Part shown: positions 1-11,741 of the stretch, piece by piece | Layout of the letters: each line of letters begins with the position of its first letter | Position numbering within the stretch: the first letter of the stretch is position 1 | Assembly (NCBI GenBank): GCA_963921425.1 | Contig: OY992835.1 | Span: 10,044,001-10,108,000 of the forward strand | DNA length: 64,000 nt | DNA from: Dryas octopetala | Lineage: Eukaryota > Streptophyta > Magnoliopsida > Rosales > Rosaceae | Direction of reading: 5' to 3' | The notes under the pieces: model-generated | The model's input: only the letters and a program-made list of their open reading frames with translations | Told to the model about the DNA's origin: nothing | The model's database searches: none | Translations under genes and position numbers: made by a program

Positions 1-1870
1 TGGTTTGTGACGACTGTAAGTGACTTTTTTGCTTCAGTGCTGACGGGTTTCTAACCAAATTGGCTATCTTTTTAGCTGTCTGGTGCTTCTTGGAATCACT
101 CACTAAGTCTCCCTTCTTGGAATAACTCATGAGTGGTTTTGGAGTGCAAGCTTCAGTTCCTACTTCAACAATGGGTTTAGTATTCTCCTTATTAGAAGAT
201 ACTCTACTTGCCAAAACACTGCAGACAAAAATAAAAGGGAAAACCATAGAGCTTAAAATACATTCTTATCCACCAATAACAAGTAAACATACTCAAGAAA
301 AAGATTTGTAGCGAGGAAACTAACCTTCCATTATCTTTAGCACATTTGTCCTTTCCTTCATCATCTTTGCTAATACCCTTATCAGCAGAGGCCTAAAGGG
401 ATTATATTAGGATTAGATACTGAAAGCACATAAGCAATCAAGAAAATAGCTTTTAACAGGAGTAAAGTTCAAATTAGTACATTGACTTGGCTTACGTCTT
501 TTTCTTCTTTAGCCCCACTAGAGATAATCTCTTCCTTCTCTTCTGCAGGCATGAGCTCTGATTGAGGCTTAGTTTCCGTAGAATTATCATTAGCTTTGAC
601 TTCAGAGGATGATTCAAAGTTCTGCGAAAAATTAAAACACCAGTTAGACTAGAAAAGGTTTAGGATTCCAAGGTTTAAAGGCGATATAAGAAAATAACGT
701 AAAAGATCACCACCTTCTGCATTTGCTCTGCTTCACTAAAATCGCACATGCTCTCAACTGTAAAAGATCTACCAGTCTTGATTCTAGGCATGAAGGCTGC
801 AACAATTAATGAGTCCAAAAATAATCAAAACCTTGTCACCGTTTATATTGACCCAAGCAAACAAGAAAATGTATCATGCACAAATACGCATGAAATTCAC
901 TTTAATTGAAAAAGGTAGAAACAGAGATTAAAGCATAACTAAAATGACAATCCCAAAGACAATTCCAGTCAATTACGTACCTAAAAAACTTATATATGGA
1001 TCTCTTAAATTGCAAAGAAAATTTGGGAAGTTAGGAAAAAAAGAAAACCAAAAATCTTAATTTCTTTGAACAACTTCTTTTATCCTAATTATGACTGTCT
1101 TGGTACTAAATTGATTTTATTTTTCTGCACAATAGCAACAGAGGACTGCCAAAAATTCTTATGTCTATCAGACTCAGACTCTTAGTAATTGTCATCTTAC
1201 TCATATTTTCTTACCCCATAACTTCAGTTTAATTGCTGAAAATAGATTAACCAAAAACAGAAGTAAAAAAGAAAATCTTGCTTTCAAGAATTTGGAACCC
1301 CTCGATTGAGTTTAGTTTTTCATTTGTGCAAACGAAATTACTAACAAAAAATAAATAAACTGAATTTTTTTTTTCTAGTCCCTGAACTCTTAGCATCCAA
1401 AGACAAGCAAACTAATTTTCTGAGAAAGCAAACACCACAAAACAGAGCAAGCATCGAGACACCAATCGCTTCAATTGGAACAAATTCACAGCAGAAAAGA
1501 AAATTGAAACCCTAAAATTCCAAGAGAGGTAACGGAATTCAAAGAAGCAAACCAAGAACCCTAAAATCGAGACCAAATGCAATCAAAGAAAGATAGATCT
1601 GAGAGAAACCCTAACAAAGAAGAAGCACCAGGCAAATGAATTGAAGAAATTCACACAATAAAAAAGACGAAGAGGGATAGGGAACGTACGTGAAGGGGCA
1701 TATGCGAGAGCGGAGTCGAACCAGAGCTCGGCCTTGTGCTTGTCCTCATCGCTCTCGTCCTTCATGAAATCGAAGTAGCGCGGCGCTAAGAACTCATAGA
1801 CCTCGTCGACCATCATCATCGTCGTCATCGTCGTGGTGGTGGTTGCGTTGGAGTCCTCAGCCACAGGCAT
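1..1870 (-). CDS. TPX2: TPX2 spindle-assembly factor, 5' part (exons 1-5)
   Basis: Microtubule-nucleating and Aurora-kinase-binding spindle protein; only the N-terminal part lies in the window and the gene continues past base 1. Exons read on the minus strand: 1690-1870 (start ATG at 1870), 714-796, 496-621, 325-392 and 1-218, all with GT/AG borders and matching phases. Exon 1 encodes DEVYEFLAPRYFDF and AELWFDSALAYAPS. Exon 2 continues with PFMPRIKTGRSF and the CDFSEAEQMQK block. Exon 5 has TPKPLMSYSKKGD and KKHQTAKKIANLVRNPSAL. This order is typical of plant TPX2 N-termini (family knowledge). A Thr/Met run at residues 10-20 (ACN-type triplets) is a small lineage-specific expansion. The usual start is supported because the acidic Aurora-binding-like region follows directly. 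The kinesin-binding and TPX2 C-terminal domains are outside the window. Identification is firm; the exon borders are inferred from frame and splice signals. Confidence 0.9.
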
Positions 1871-1994
1871 TGGTTTGGGTGTTCAAGCAATTGTCTGGTG
1901 TTTGGTGTCTGGATTCGAAGGAGGAAGAGATTTGGTGATTAATGAGAGAGCGTGGAGTGAGAGTGTAGAGGAGTATAACGTTAGGGGAAGGATC

Positions 1995-2080
1995 TCTAAC
2001 GGTCTAATTTTTTGAATTTGGGGCCAACGGCCAACTAATGCGACTGTTCGCACTACGCACCGAGCTGTTTCTAACGGCTC
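1995..2080. promoter_or_regulatory. Cluster of three MSA-like (mitosis-specific activator) motifs upstream of TPX2
   Basis: Three 11-mers around an AACGG core lie 125-210 bp upstream of the TPX2 start: TCTAACGGTCT (1995-2005), GCCAACGGCCA (2023-2033) and TCTAACGGCTC (2070-2080). Each fits 10 of 11 positions of the plant MSA consensus YCYAACGGYYA, the site for three-repeat MYB factors that drive G2/M genes. The cores lie on the plus strand while TPX2 is on the minus strand. Function is inferred from clustering and from the mitotic role of the gene. Confidence 0.55.
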
Positions 2081-2100
2081 TATTTTCTTGCCTTTTGATG

Positions 2101-2122
2101 ACCCAAACGATGTCGTTTGGGT
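2101..2122. repeat. 22-bp perfect palindrome (10-bp arms)
   Basis: ACCCAAACGA, two spacer bases, then TCGTTTGGGT. It lies about 230 bp upstream of the TPX2 start. It could be a dimeric factor site or chance; nothing else supports it. Confidence 0.5.
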
Positions 2123-3296
2123 TCTTACAAGTTACAACCTGCCACTGCGGCACTGCTTATGTTTTCTTTATCGTCAAACATAAGTCATTGACCAATAAAA
2201 AAACTGTCAAACATAAGTCACTGTGTGTAGGTGACCTATAAATCAATTCAGTCTCTTTTATTTTTATCATGTGTCCCTGGTCTCTACCTGTCTAAATATG
2301 ATCCAAACATTGTTTATCAGTTATAAGATTGAAATGAAATCCTCATCATTTAAACAAAAAATTTGATCAGGTGATTTCTTTTTTCCTTTACTACACAGTC
2401 TACACATGGGAATATAGAGAATACACTTTCCTTTATTAGAAAAATTTGTGGACACTCTATTCAACGCTGATTATATTTACTAGCGCATTTCAATTAATTT
2501 AATTTTCGCCGCTAATTGTATTTCTATTAGCATTTACCCAATGTCAAAATTGATTATAATTGTGGTGGTGTGTTAGTTATCAACTAGTTACTGGTTTAAT
2601 AGTATTTCTCTCCATAATATTAAAGAACTCTAAAATTTAAATTCTTCTTTCCCTAGATATAAGAAAGTTATATTGATGTTGTCATATATATACTATCGTC
2701 CATGAGTTTTAAACTTAGAATCACGTCCGACAAAGGGAAGATCGATTAAGTATTATCCACTAGACCAAATGATCATTATAAATATTATATTAAATTAGTC
2801 CTTCAATGTTAAGCAATGTAAGGTTATCCTTAAAATTTAAATATATATGTTATTATTTTTTTTTAAACCTCTCCATCCATTTTAAACATGTTGTTTTTTG
2901 TTTTTTTAGAGCTCCATAGCCTCCATTTAAAATATTGTAATTTTAAACATATGTCTATTTTATTCCCATATGCTGTAGAGTGTAGATTGTAAAGAAAAAA
3001 AAAAAAAAGAATTACCGGCCACCTTGTCATATATATATATATATTTTATTTTATAGTCCAAGAAAAACAGCATGCACTCATGAAGCATGATAGTTTAATA
3101 TTCAGATAATTAACAAACTAGCCAACTAATGCTGCTGCAATTACTGTAAGTAAATAAATCGTGGTAGAAACTCTCGGTTCCGACCTCCGAAATTAACTAC
3201 TACATATACCATACGCAATCTCCTATTCACCAAACCATCAAAAACCCCATTTACATTTAGCGACTCTTATTATACAAACCAAGCCAGTGCTTATAT
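2123..3296. other. Intergenic, AT-rich, no gene seen
   Basis: No convincing coding or RNA gene. It holds a short direct repeat around 2176-2222 (two copies of TGTCAAACATAAGTCA), A/T homopolymers and a (TA)n tract near 3031. The last 220 bp form the promoter of the first nsLTP gene: the block TCATGAAGC.TGATAG near 3079 and AACAAACTA near 3112 recur upstream of the other two nsLTP genes. Confidence 0.6.
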
Positions 3297-4032
3297 ATGG
3301 CTCGCCATTTTGCCTTTGTCTCTGTAGCAAGCCTTGTCGTACTGCTTTGTGGCGCGTCGGCCGCTAAGGCTCAGACGGCGTTGTACTGCGCCGCTGTTTT
3401 TGTGTCGTTTAGTCCTTGCATGACGTTCGTTGGGGACTTGAGTTCGGAGCCGGTGGAAGGTTGCTGCGACTCCATACAGGCTTTGAATTCGATTGCAAAG
3501 CGCGATCAACATGAAGGTGGTCCGCAGATGATATGCCAATGCATTGAGAACTCGTCTTATTGGACCAACGTTCCTTTCAATGCCTCTCGGATTCAAGAGC
3601 TTCCTATAAGATGCCAACTCCACCTTAGCTTCCCCATTTCTAATAGCATGGATTGCTTCAAGTAAAAATATTATTCTCTCTTCATTAATCGTCTCTACTT
3701 AGGTATCGTACGTACCACATTTACGTGTGTCGCACATTTGTTAGAGATATGATTAGCAATAGAATTAGTAGATAGTAACATTCTAGACTTTAAGAAGACT
3801 ATATTTGTGTATCATTATACGGATCACAATATTAATAGAAATGTATGTGATTCTAATACACATATATGAGTGTCGGATTCTGCGTCTATACTAGAAATAT
3901 AGTCCACAATGTGAAACACAAATATGGGAGAAATATTTTTCTCATTGCCAAATGTGATACAAACACCTTATTGCTTTCTTTTCATATTGCAATTAACGTG
4001 CAGTTAACTTTTGTTCTTTGTGCAGGGTTTGA
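3297..4032 (+). CDS. Non-specific lipid-transfer protein, type-I-like (nsLTP copy 1)
   Basis: Small secreted protein expected to bind and shuttle lipids in the cell wall or apoplast. Exons 3297-3661 and 4026-4032, giving 122 residues of exon 1 plus Val. Residues 1-25 are a signal peptide ending AAKAQ. The eight-cysteine motif is complete: C-X9-C-X14-CC-X22-CQC-X23-C-X13-C, close to type-I spacing, and the FPIS before the last Cys matches the type-I PYxIS pentapeptide. The intron is phase 2 and splits the Lys codon before the end (AA|GTAAAA ... GCAG|G), a position typical of type-I nsLTP genes. If the intron is retained, an in-frame TAA ends the protein one residue earlier. The AATAAA-like signal near 4202 marks the 3' end. 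It is the most diverged of the three tandem copies (longer CC-to-CXC loop). The start is ATG 3297, just after TTATAT. Confidence 0.85.
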
Positions 4033-4488
4033 CTAAGAAGCTTATGGGGAATGCATATTCAAATTAACAATTTGAAGATTAAAGCAATAGTACTACTAAG
4101 CCTAAATATAGTAATTTAATTAGGGGAATAAGTCAAGGCTTATATTATATATGTAAGAGACCCTTGTAAATACTTGATGAGTTTCTTCTTCTCATGGGAA
4201 TGAATAAAGGAAAACATTTAATTGCAAGATCCCTAGCTATGATTCACAATATGTTATATTAGCAAACTTGGTTTTCTTATAATGTTTGATTTGAAAAATG
4301 CATGTATCAGCAAATATATATATACTTATATATATACAAACCAACAACCCAAGTGCTTGAGCCAAAAAAAAAAAAAAAACAACAAATTATGGTACTGCAC
4401 CCTATTGAAATTGAATGAAAAATTATATTTAATTATACATATATATAGTCCCTTGTTATTTCTTTGTGTAATATATATGCATATGCAA

Positions 4489-5186
4489 CCCTAGCCGTCA
4501 CCCCCAAACGCTCTCTTCTCTCTCCTCAGTACTCTTATCTTTCTCAACCAAGTATTTTCAGGGGTGGGGGTGGTGGCTCCTGTGTTCCTCATAGGCCCAC
4601 CGCTCCTATCTCCGCTTCTTCCTTTTCCTTTTCTTCTTCGCTTATGAGATACTCTTTTCCCTCTTTGTGAGAGCTTTTTCATCTCAGTAAAGGAGAGTTT
4701 TTCCAATCGCTCTAGTTTGGTCTATCAGTGGCATTGTGTGCTATCTGCTCATTGATGCGCAGCGTCGGATCCTGCTTTAGCGACGCTTAGTTGCTCTCTA
4801 TAGCTCTTTCTTCCAGTTTGGCTCTAGTTCTCGTTATGCGGTGTAGGGAGGTCACTATATATGCTTGTCGGTACCGGTCCTGCCGGTTACACTGCCCGAT
4901 CCGTCACCTTGGGCTACTGTCAAACTCGATTTAGAAATGTTGGTTGGATTGTGGACCCAAATGCGACTAGTTCTCTAATGTCTACGGTGCTTCGCTGACT
5001 CTGTTTGGCAGCGCGCTGTAGTGTTTGTTCGATGCTGACGTTACGAGATCAGACTCTTATTCTGTTGTAAGCGTTTAGCTTTTTGGCCCTATTGTTGTAG
5101 GGCTTCTTGCCATAACTTTGTACGTATTCTCTCTGCCTTTTTGGCTGTTTTAATGTAATGTTATTGTTTTCTAAAAAAAAAAAAAA
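4489..5186 (+). mobile_element. Retroposed non-coding sequence with poly-A tail (LINE-like or processed transcript)
   Basis: About 700 bp of distinctly more GC-rich sequence begins CCCTAGCCGTCACC, has no long ORF, and ends in a 3'-UTR-like stretch followed by A13-14 at 5173-5186. ATGCATA lies on both sides (about 4478 and 5186-5192), consistent with a short target-site duplication. Start and tail resemble the 5' and 3' untranslated parts of plant L1-type LINEs with the ORFs deleted; a processed non-coding RNA is the alternative. It is transcribed left to right if the tail is the 3' end. Confidence 0.5.
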
Positions 5187-6376
5187 TGCATACATAAGCT
5201 TCTTGGATGGAATCTCGTGGAGAGTTGTAGAGTGTATGGGGTGGTTCTTTGTTGATCAATTGATAAGTTATGTTAATGGATCGACAATGCAAAATTTATT
5301 TTTCTTTGAAAAATTTACAAAAAATGACCTATTTTCATAATGCAATTTTAAAAAATCTCTCATTTTGAAAATCCTTTTAAAATTCATTCTTAAAAATAAA
5401 AAAGATAAAAATTCTTACAAAATTAGTTCTTTTGGGTTGCAAAAAGTATAAATTGCCCCAATCAATCAATATTTAAGCGGTGATATGGTCAAAAAGAGGG
5501 TTGATAGATAACGTTTGTCATTATCAAACATGCACCATATTATCGACCATATACTATTGGTCGATATCTGACCAAAAAAAAAATCTCGATCAATAACTCA
5601 TCTGACGCTACCATAACCAAAGATTGTTACTTAATTGGGGGATTTTGAACTTTTCACAGCCTAAAAGTGCTATTTTTATAGACATTGTTAGATTGTAAAA
5701 TTTTTGAACCTATTATAAAACGGTGCCATTTTTATACATTTTTTTTATTGTATAATCAATTAGTGGAGTTTAAAATTCGAGAGCTAAATCTTAATCCTTA
5801 AACTCTAAATGAAAATCCCACCTGCTAATTAAAGTAATTAACTATATATGTCGCTAATGGAAAAGAAAAATCACAAAAGTCCCTTGCCGATCAATTTGAA
5901 CTTGAAATTTTTGCGAAGTGTTGCCTTGTCAATTGATGAGAAAAAAAAGAAAAACTGTCAAAAGTCCCTTGTAAGGGTGCTCTATATGTAATTAAAGTTA
6001 TGTTGGGGTTTAAGTTTAGGTTTGTTTTGGGCCCTTTATGTTTTCTTGTATTGTCATTGTGCTTCGGCCCGATCCATTTTGGGCATTTGAGCATGTGGGC
6101 CGTTTCCTTTAACATCTACAATTTAATTCCCTTCTTCCAGAAGTTACACTCTGACAAAAAAAGAAGGTGGTGTAATCAAAGTCATCCATGAAGCGTGATA
6201 GTAATTTGTTTAGGAGGCAATCAACAAACTAACTGATTAACAATGAATTAAAGCTTTGTTTATATGTCTAAATGATATATATATGTACATCCCCCCTCAT
6301 AAAAAAAGCATCAGTACTTAGTACGTCTCCAATTATATATATATGTATTAATTAGATTCCATAAAAATTAGTGATC
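5187..6376. other. Intergenic; includes nsLTP copy 2 promoter
   Basis: No gene. The part near 5885-5925 (CCGATCAATTTGAACTTG, then GTTGCCTT) and the part 6178-6290 (CATGAAGCGTGATAG, TTTGTTTAGG, AACAAACTAACTGATTA, AAAGCTTTGTTTAT) align with the region upstream of nsLTP copy 3 (16.70-16.90 kb). About 250 bp in between (5930-6176) is absent from copy 3 and looks inserted. A TATA-type run lies at 6277-6285. Confidence 0.6.
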
Positions 6377-6723
6377 ATGGCTCGCCTTTTTGCTTGTGTG
6401 ACTATCTTTCTCTTAATTTGTGGCTCGGCCAACGCTCAGGCGTGTGCTGATGTCTGGCACACATTCGGCAACTGCGTGACGTTTGTTACCGGAATATATA
6501 ACGAATATGAACCATCAGTGCAGTGCTGTAACTCCATCGAAGCTTTGAACTTGATGGCCAAAACTGAAGAGAACGGAGCTCGGAATATATGTCAATGCAT
6601 TCAGGACATGGTTTCTATATATGCTCTTCCTCCTTTTGCGCCCTCCCTCATCCAATACCTTCCCATCAAATGCAGTCTCCACCTTAGTTTCCCAATTTCT
6701 ACTAGCATGGATTGCAACAAGTA

Positions 6724-6770
<47 letters not shown>

Positions 6771-9700
6771 GTATTAATAATATGCATGTTATAGCTTGAT
6801 ATATATCAATTGATGGTCTATTCTACTGCTTAAGCTTATGTATGGGGTCTAATTTGTTGTTTAACATGCTATCATAACTTTGATCGCAGGAAATTTTGGG
6901 TTCAATTGTTCAAAACGTCAATTCTCATTTTTCACTTTCTTGTTGATTTGTAAGGTGTATATAAGGTTGCACCTATGTGTTTACCTCTTTATTTGTATAT
7001 GTTAGTCTCTATACACGCACCTTAGAAAATTGTATATAAAAGATCGAAGATATTAGATTAATTTACTTTATTAATACATTTCCTAAGAGTTTAGGTTTTT
7101 AGAATTTAATAATTGTCTAACTATGTATATTATAAACTAGTTATTATTCTTATAATATTTCACTCCACTTGGTAGAAGATGTAATAATTGTTTGAATTTG
7201 TCTCCCTTACATTAAAAAACCAATGTAATGAACTTATTAGTATTATTATTATTTTCTGCCACTACTACAAAAAAGGCCTTTAATATCGGTGATCCACTGA
7301 TATCTATCAGGGTGAAAATCCGATATTTCCAGGGGTGATATCTATTCTACCCCTAAAATAGATATCAGTGTAACACCGATATCTATTCCATGTTTTAATA
7401 TCAGAATGTTTGAAAAAACTGATATCCAAACATCTCAAACTGATATCTAAACGTATTTTAAATATCGTTTTTGTATTTTAAATTGATATCTAAATGGACT
7501 TTGATACTGGTTTTCAGTAAATAACCAATATTAAATCATTTTTATATATCGCATTACTTATTAAACTGATATCTAAACTAACTTTCATATCAGTGGTCAA
7601 TTATTAATTGATGTTAAACTCATCTTTACATATCGCATTACCTATTAAACTGATATACAAACTAACTTTGATATCGGTTCTCAGTTATTAACAGATGTTA
7701 AACCCGTCTTTATATATCAGTTTTTTAATAGAACTGATATTAAAAACTCCGAAAAAAGTGATCTGTAAGGTTGGTGTGAAATAAATTTATTTTTTTTTTT
7801 TGTGCAAAAACTCATATAAATGCCCTGACCATGCAAGTACACAAATGTGTGGCTTGAAATTGGTGCATTTTCAAATTTTCCTTTCATCCAAACATTCCAA
7901 GTACAAAAATGCATTCCATTGATCCATACATTTCAATTAAGTACAAAATAAAAGGATTACAAATTAATCCCACAAAAACAATAGTCACAGCCATGATCAA
8001 TATTTCATAACCCCTATCAATTGTTCCAATTCAAAGCTGCCTACACTTTCAAAATATTGGCATGGCAGCAATTCTCCTAACATTTGACTACATTGTTCTA
8101 AAATCTGCATGCACTTGTTCTTCCTTTACAAAAAATTGGCTTGGCCATCTAAATACCACAAAATGGCTAACGTACCCTGGGGGCATCAGATGCTTAGCTC
8201 GCTCCAGAACTTGTATCAAATTAGCTGCATATTTCCAATCATGCTCAGAGAAAGAGTTGTACAACACCCCATTTCTTTCAACTCGGTAAACGTAGTCCTC
8301 AACCACATTAGGGAAATCATAGTTAATCACCACCCTGTAACATGAAAAATCATAGTTAATCTCTTACCACTCTTGATATTTGTCCCAGTGAGTCGCTGTT
8401 AGTTTTTCATTAATAAGTTGAGCATGAAAACTTAGGGGAAAAAAGAAGAAAAGAAAGTGCGATGACATGAGCTAACCTTATATCTTTGATGTCAATCTGG
8501 CAAGTAGCATCATCAGTAGCAGCTAATAATACTGGGGACTTTCCGCAACAGAACTCATGTAGAACCAAGTCTCTCTCATGTTGAGACTTGTCCCCATGAA
8601 TTGCAGCAGCCCCAATAGTGTCTGCAACCACAAGCTCTCTGTGGAACAAAAAACAATGACCTTAGAACCTTGTTCCCGGCATCTAAGGATCTGGTCCAAG
8701 TGCGTCTGCTTCTCCATTTGTGGGACAACTTCAAAATACTGCAGATTTATAAACAACTTATGTTTTTGTGAAGCTTGACAGAGTTCTCATAGAGAAGATA
8801 ATAATGATATCAAAGTGATCAAACACTCAAAAATTACTCATAAATCATAACCCTTTTCAGATTAAGACTAGTTCATTGAAAAAGAAGACATTAAAATTAA
8901 AAAAGAGAAGAAAGCAACTAAATAAGTACAATAGATTGTAAAAAGGAAACAAACATCAAATTTTGCTCAAAAGGAGGAACCAACAAAACTAAAACCCAAC
9001 AATCCCAATAAACCCTTTTATAAGAACCTGAATGCATTAGTACTCACCAGACCAGCAAGACAAGCATTTTCCTAGAAATCAGTGTTATCACATAATATAT
9101 AACCTGCAAAAGTGGGAAACAACATACACTCCTTCAAATACCTCCTTTAATGTTCATAACTACATAAATAAACCAAAAATGATAACATATACAATACCAA
9201 CTCCATGAATCGATCTCGCCATGGCCCAATTAGTATTCATAGCTCCTAGTCTAAACCAATTAGTTCTGAAAACTGCAAACAAAAAAAGGGGGAGAGGGAG
9301 AGGAAGGAAGTGAGAAAAGAGTCCATTAAAGTGGAGAAATAAGAAACTTAATGCTCAGATATTGGAGTCCAATTCCATTTATCACTAGGACTGAGACCAA
9401 TTCACCAAATAATCTACAAAATTAAATACTGATTACTCTAAAATTAAATACATTAGTAATGATAACCAGACCATCAAGACCAATTATTTAAAATAAAAAT
9501 ACCATCCAACAACCAAATGAGCTAATATGTGCATATGCATTGACATTCAAAGATTTTTTTAACTGAGGAACATGTTCTGGCCACTTGCACCTTCAAAGAT
9601 TTTTTTTGACTGCCATAGTCCATTTAGAAATCATCAGAGTACTTGACTTTTCATGTCATATGATATATGCAGTCTATAATTAATAGAACCATCAGGGTGA

Positions 9701-11689
9701 GAATTGCATTGTGAAACTTGCAAACAGCCAGTATGGTCTAGATCAATAACAAACAGCCTCTATCTGAATAACAGGGAATCACCTTGTAAAATGTCTCGCC
9801 AAGTCGCCAGAATAATTTGGGTTTGCTCCAAATGTCACAGTGTAGTAAGAAAAACTAATAGAGAACTTCTGTAATAAATATGCTAGATCAACAGTCCAAA
9901 TGCTGCAAACGAGATGTCAGTATTCAGTCAGATATATCAAAAACGTTTCACATAAACTTATATTGAATATTTGACCTTAAGTATCAAGCATAAACCTAAG
10001 TGCAACTTTAAGCTATCAAGCATTCATATGGCACTACATACCTATTCCAACTTCACAAGAAGTATTCATTTATACAAACAATACAAGATTTCTGTAATAG
10101 GACCAGCTATAGCATGACCTTCATTAAAAAATAGCATTTAGGAAAGAGTAAATTAATCTAGTCATACAAATACTAATCTAGTATTTTCAACACTAGATCA
10201 AGGAAGCACTTTCATTCTTCTACAGTTTCTATCTTCACCAAGCTCTGAACTCATAATCCTATAAAACATAAATTAATTTATAAAGAACAATAATCATAAG
10301 GGAAAGTATATAACAGAAGGAACTTAAGTTTTGACTTTGTAAAGAAGGGAACACCTAGTTGTGCAACATAGTTCTGCCAATGTCTGAATATCGTAGTTGT
10401 TAATGCCAATGGTCCTAAAAATCATCAGAACGCAGGCGAGGCCGCAATACCAAGAATATAGCTGGTTTATGTGTGGGACCTATAAGCAAGACACCTAAAC
10501 AAATTAAAACTAAAGTCACAATTTATTGTGTATTTGAATTTGAATCTGTATACATAGGGAAATCATTCAATTATTTGATTCATATTCAAAGGTGGTGCTG
10601 ATACATAGGGAAATCATGGTTCACATAAACGTAGCTTCACAAACTCTGACGAACCATCAAATTAAACTAATCAATTTTCATCATATAGATTGAATTTCCA
10701 CAAATGAAACGATCAACAAATTGAACAAGGAGCTCAACTTTTACAACTAAACCAACCAATTAAAAAACAAGGAGATACATATCATCAACAATAATAAAGC
10801 TGAATAATTCATCAAAGATATATATTACAGCTCAATACTTTGTAATGCAAATCATCAAATCTGGTTGTAGTTTCAGATCAAAATCCAATCATTTTTCAAA
10901 GAGTAACAAAGATTTTTTTGACTTCCATAATCCATTTAGTAACAGATTTCAAAGAGCACAAAATTTGAAAAATGTGAATATGGAAATTGAGAACACAAGA
11001 AATGTCCAAATGAACTGAGTAATCGAAGCAGATTTCTAGGATAAAGTGTAATCAAAATACATAATTTATACACATATATAATCAGAACTCCCACCTCAAA
11101 TTTTTCTATTTGTTGCTTCAACACATATATCCTCCACGTTCTAAACCTTGAAGTTATATCCTAAAGCTGAATTCTCCAAAAATTTATGAAAAACCCAAGA
11201 CAAGTATAAAGAAAACCCTAAATTTGAGGAAGCACCCAAACCCTAAATTCATTATAATTTAAACACAGTGAAAGGGAGACAGAGACCAAGAGAAAGAGGA
11301 ACCCTAACCTTAATTCGGTTCAATTACCCACACCAATAGAGAGCTCAAGTTGACAGGAGAAGAACCCCTATCGAACCGCTGCCACCCACCGCTGAAGTTG
11401 CCAGAATCGAACAGAGAAGGTCGCGACCTTTCAAGCTTCAAAATTCTACCGTGCGTGGTTGTCGAAGAAAAGGGAGGCCATGGATCAATTCAGCTCAACG
11501 AGAGGAACCCATTGCGGTCGGAGTTGGGCCGCGACACCACTGGAATTAGGAGATCGCTTCGCATGAGTAGACCTTTGGCTCTGCCTGGGTTAGGTTAGGG
11601 AAGGGAAAGGAAAAAGAGAGGAAGATATGGCCGGTGGTCTCGCCAGCCATCGCTGTTGGACGGTGGCAGTTCGATTGGTGAGGAGGCGC

Positions 11690-11741
<52 letters not shown>

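Noticed and set aside
3291-3623. 110-codon minus-strand frame
   Set aside because: Shadow of nsLTP copy 1; no family features.
6371-6376. GTG start two codons before nsLTP copy 2 (same at 16991)
   Set aside because: A non-ATG start is not expected in a plant nuclear gene; the signal peptide begins at the ATG.
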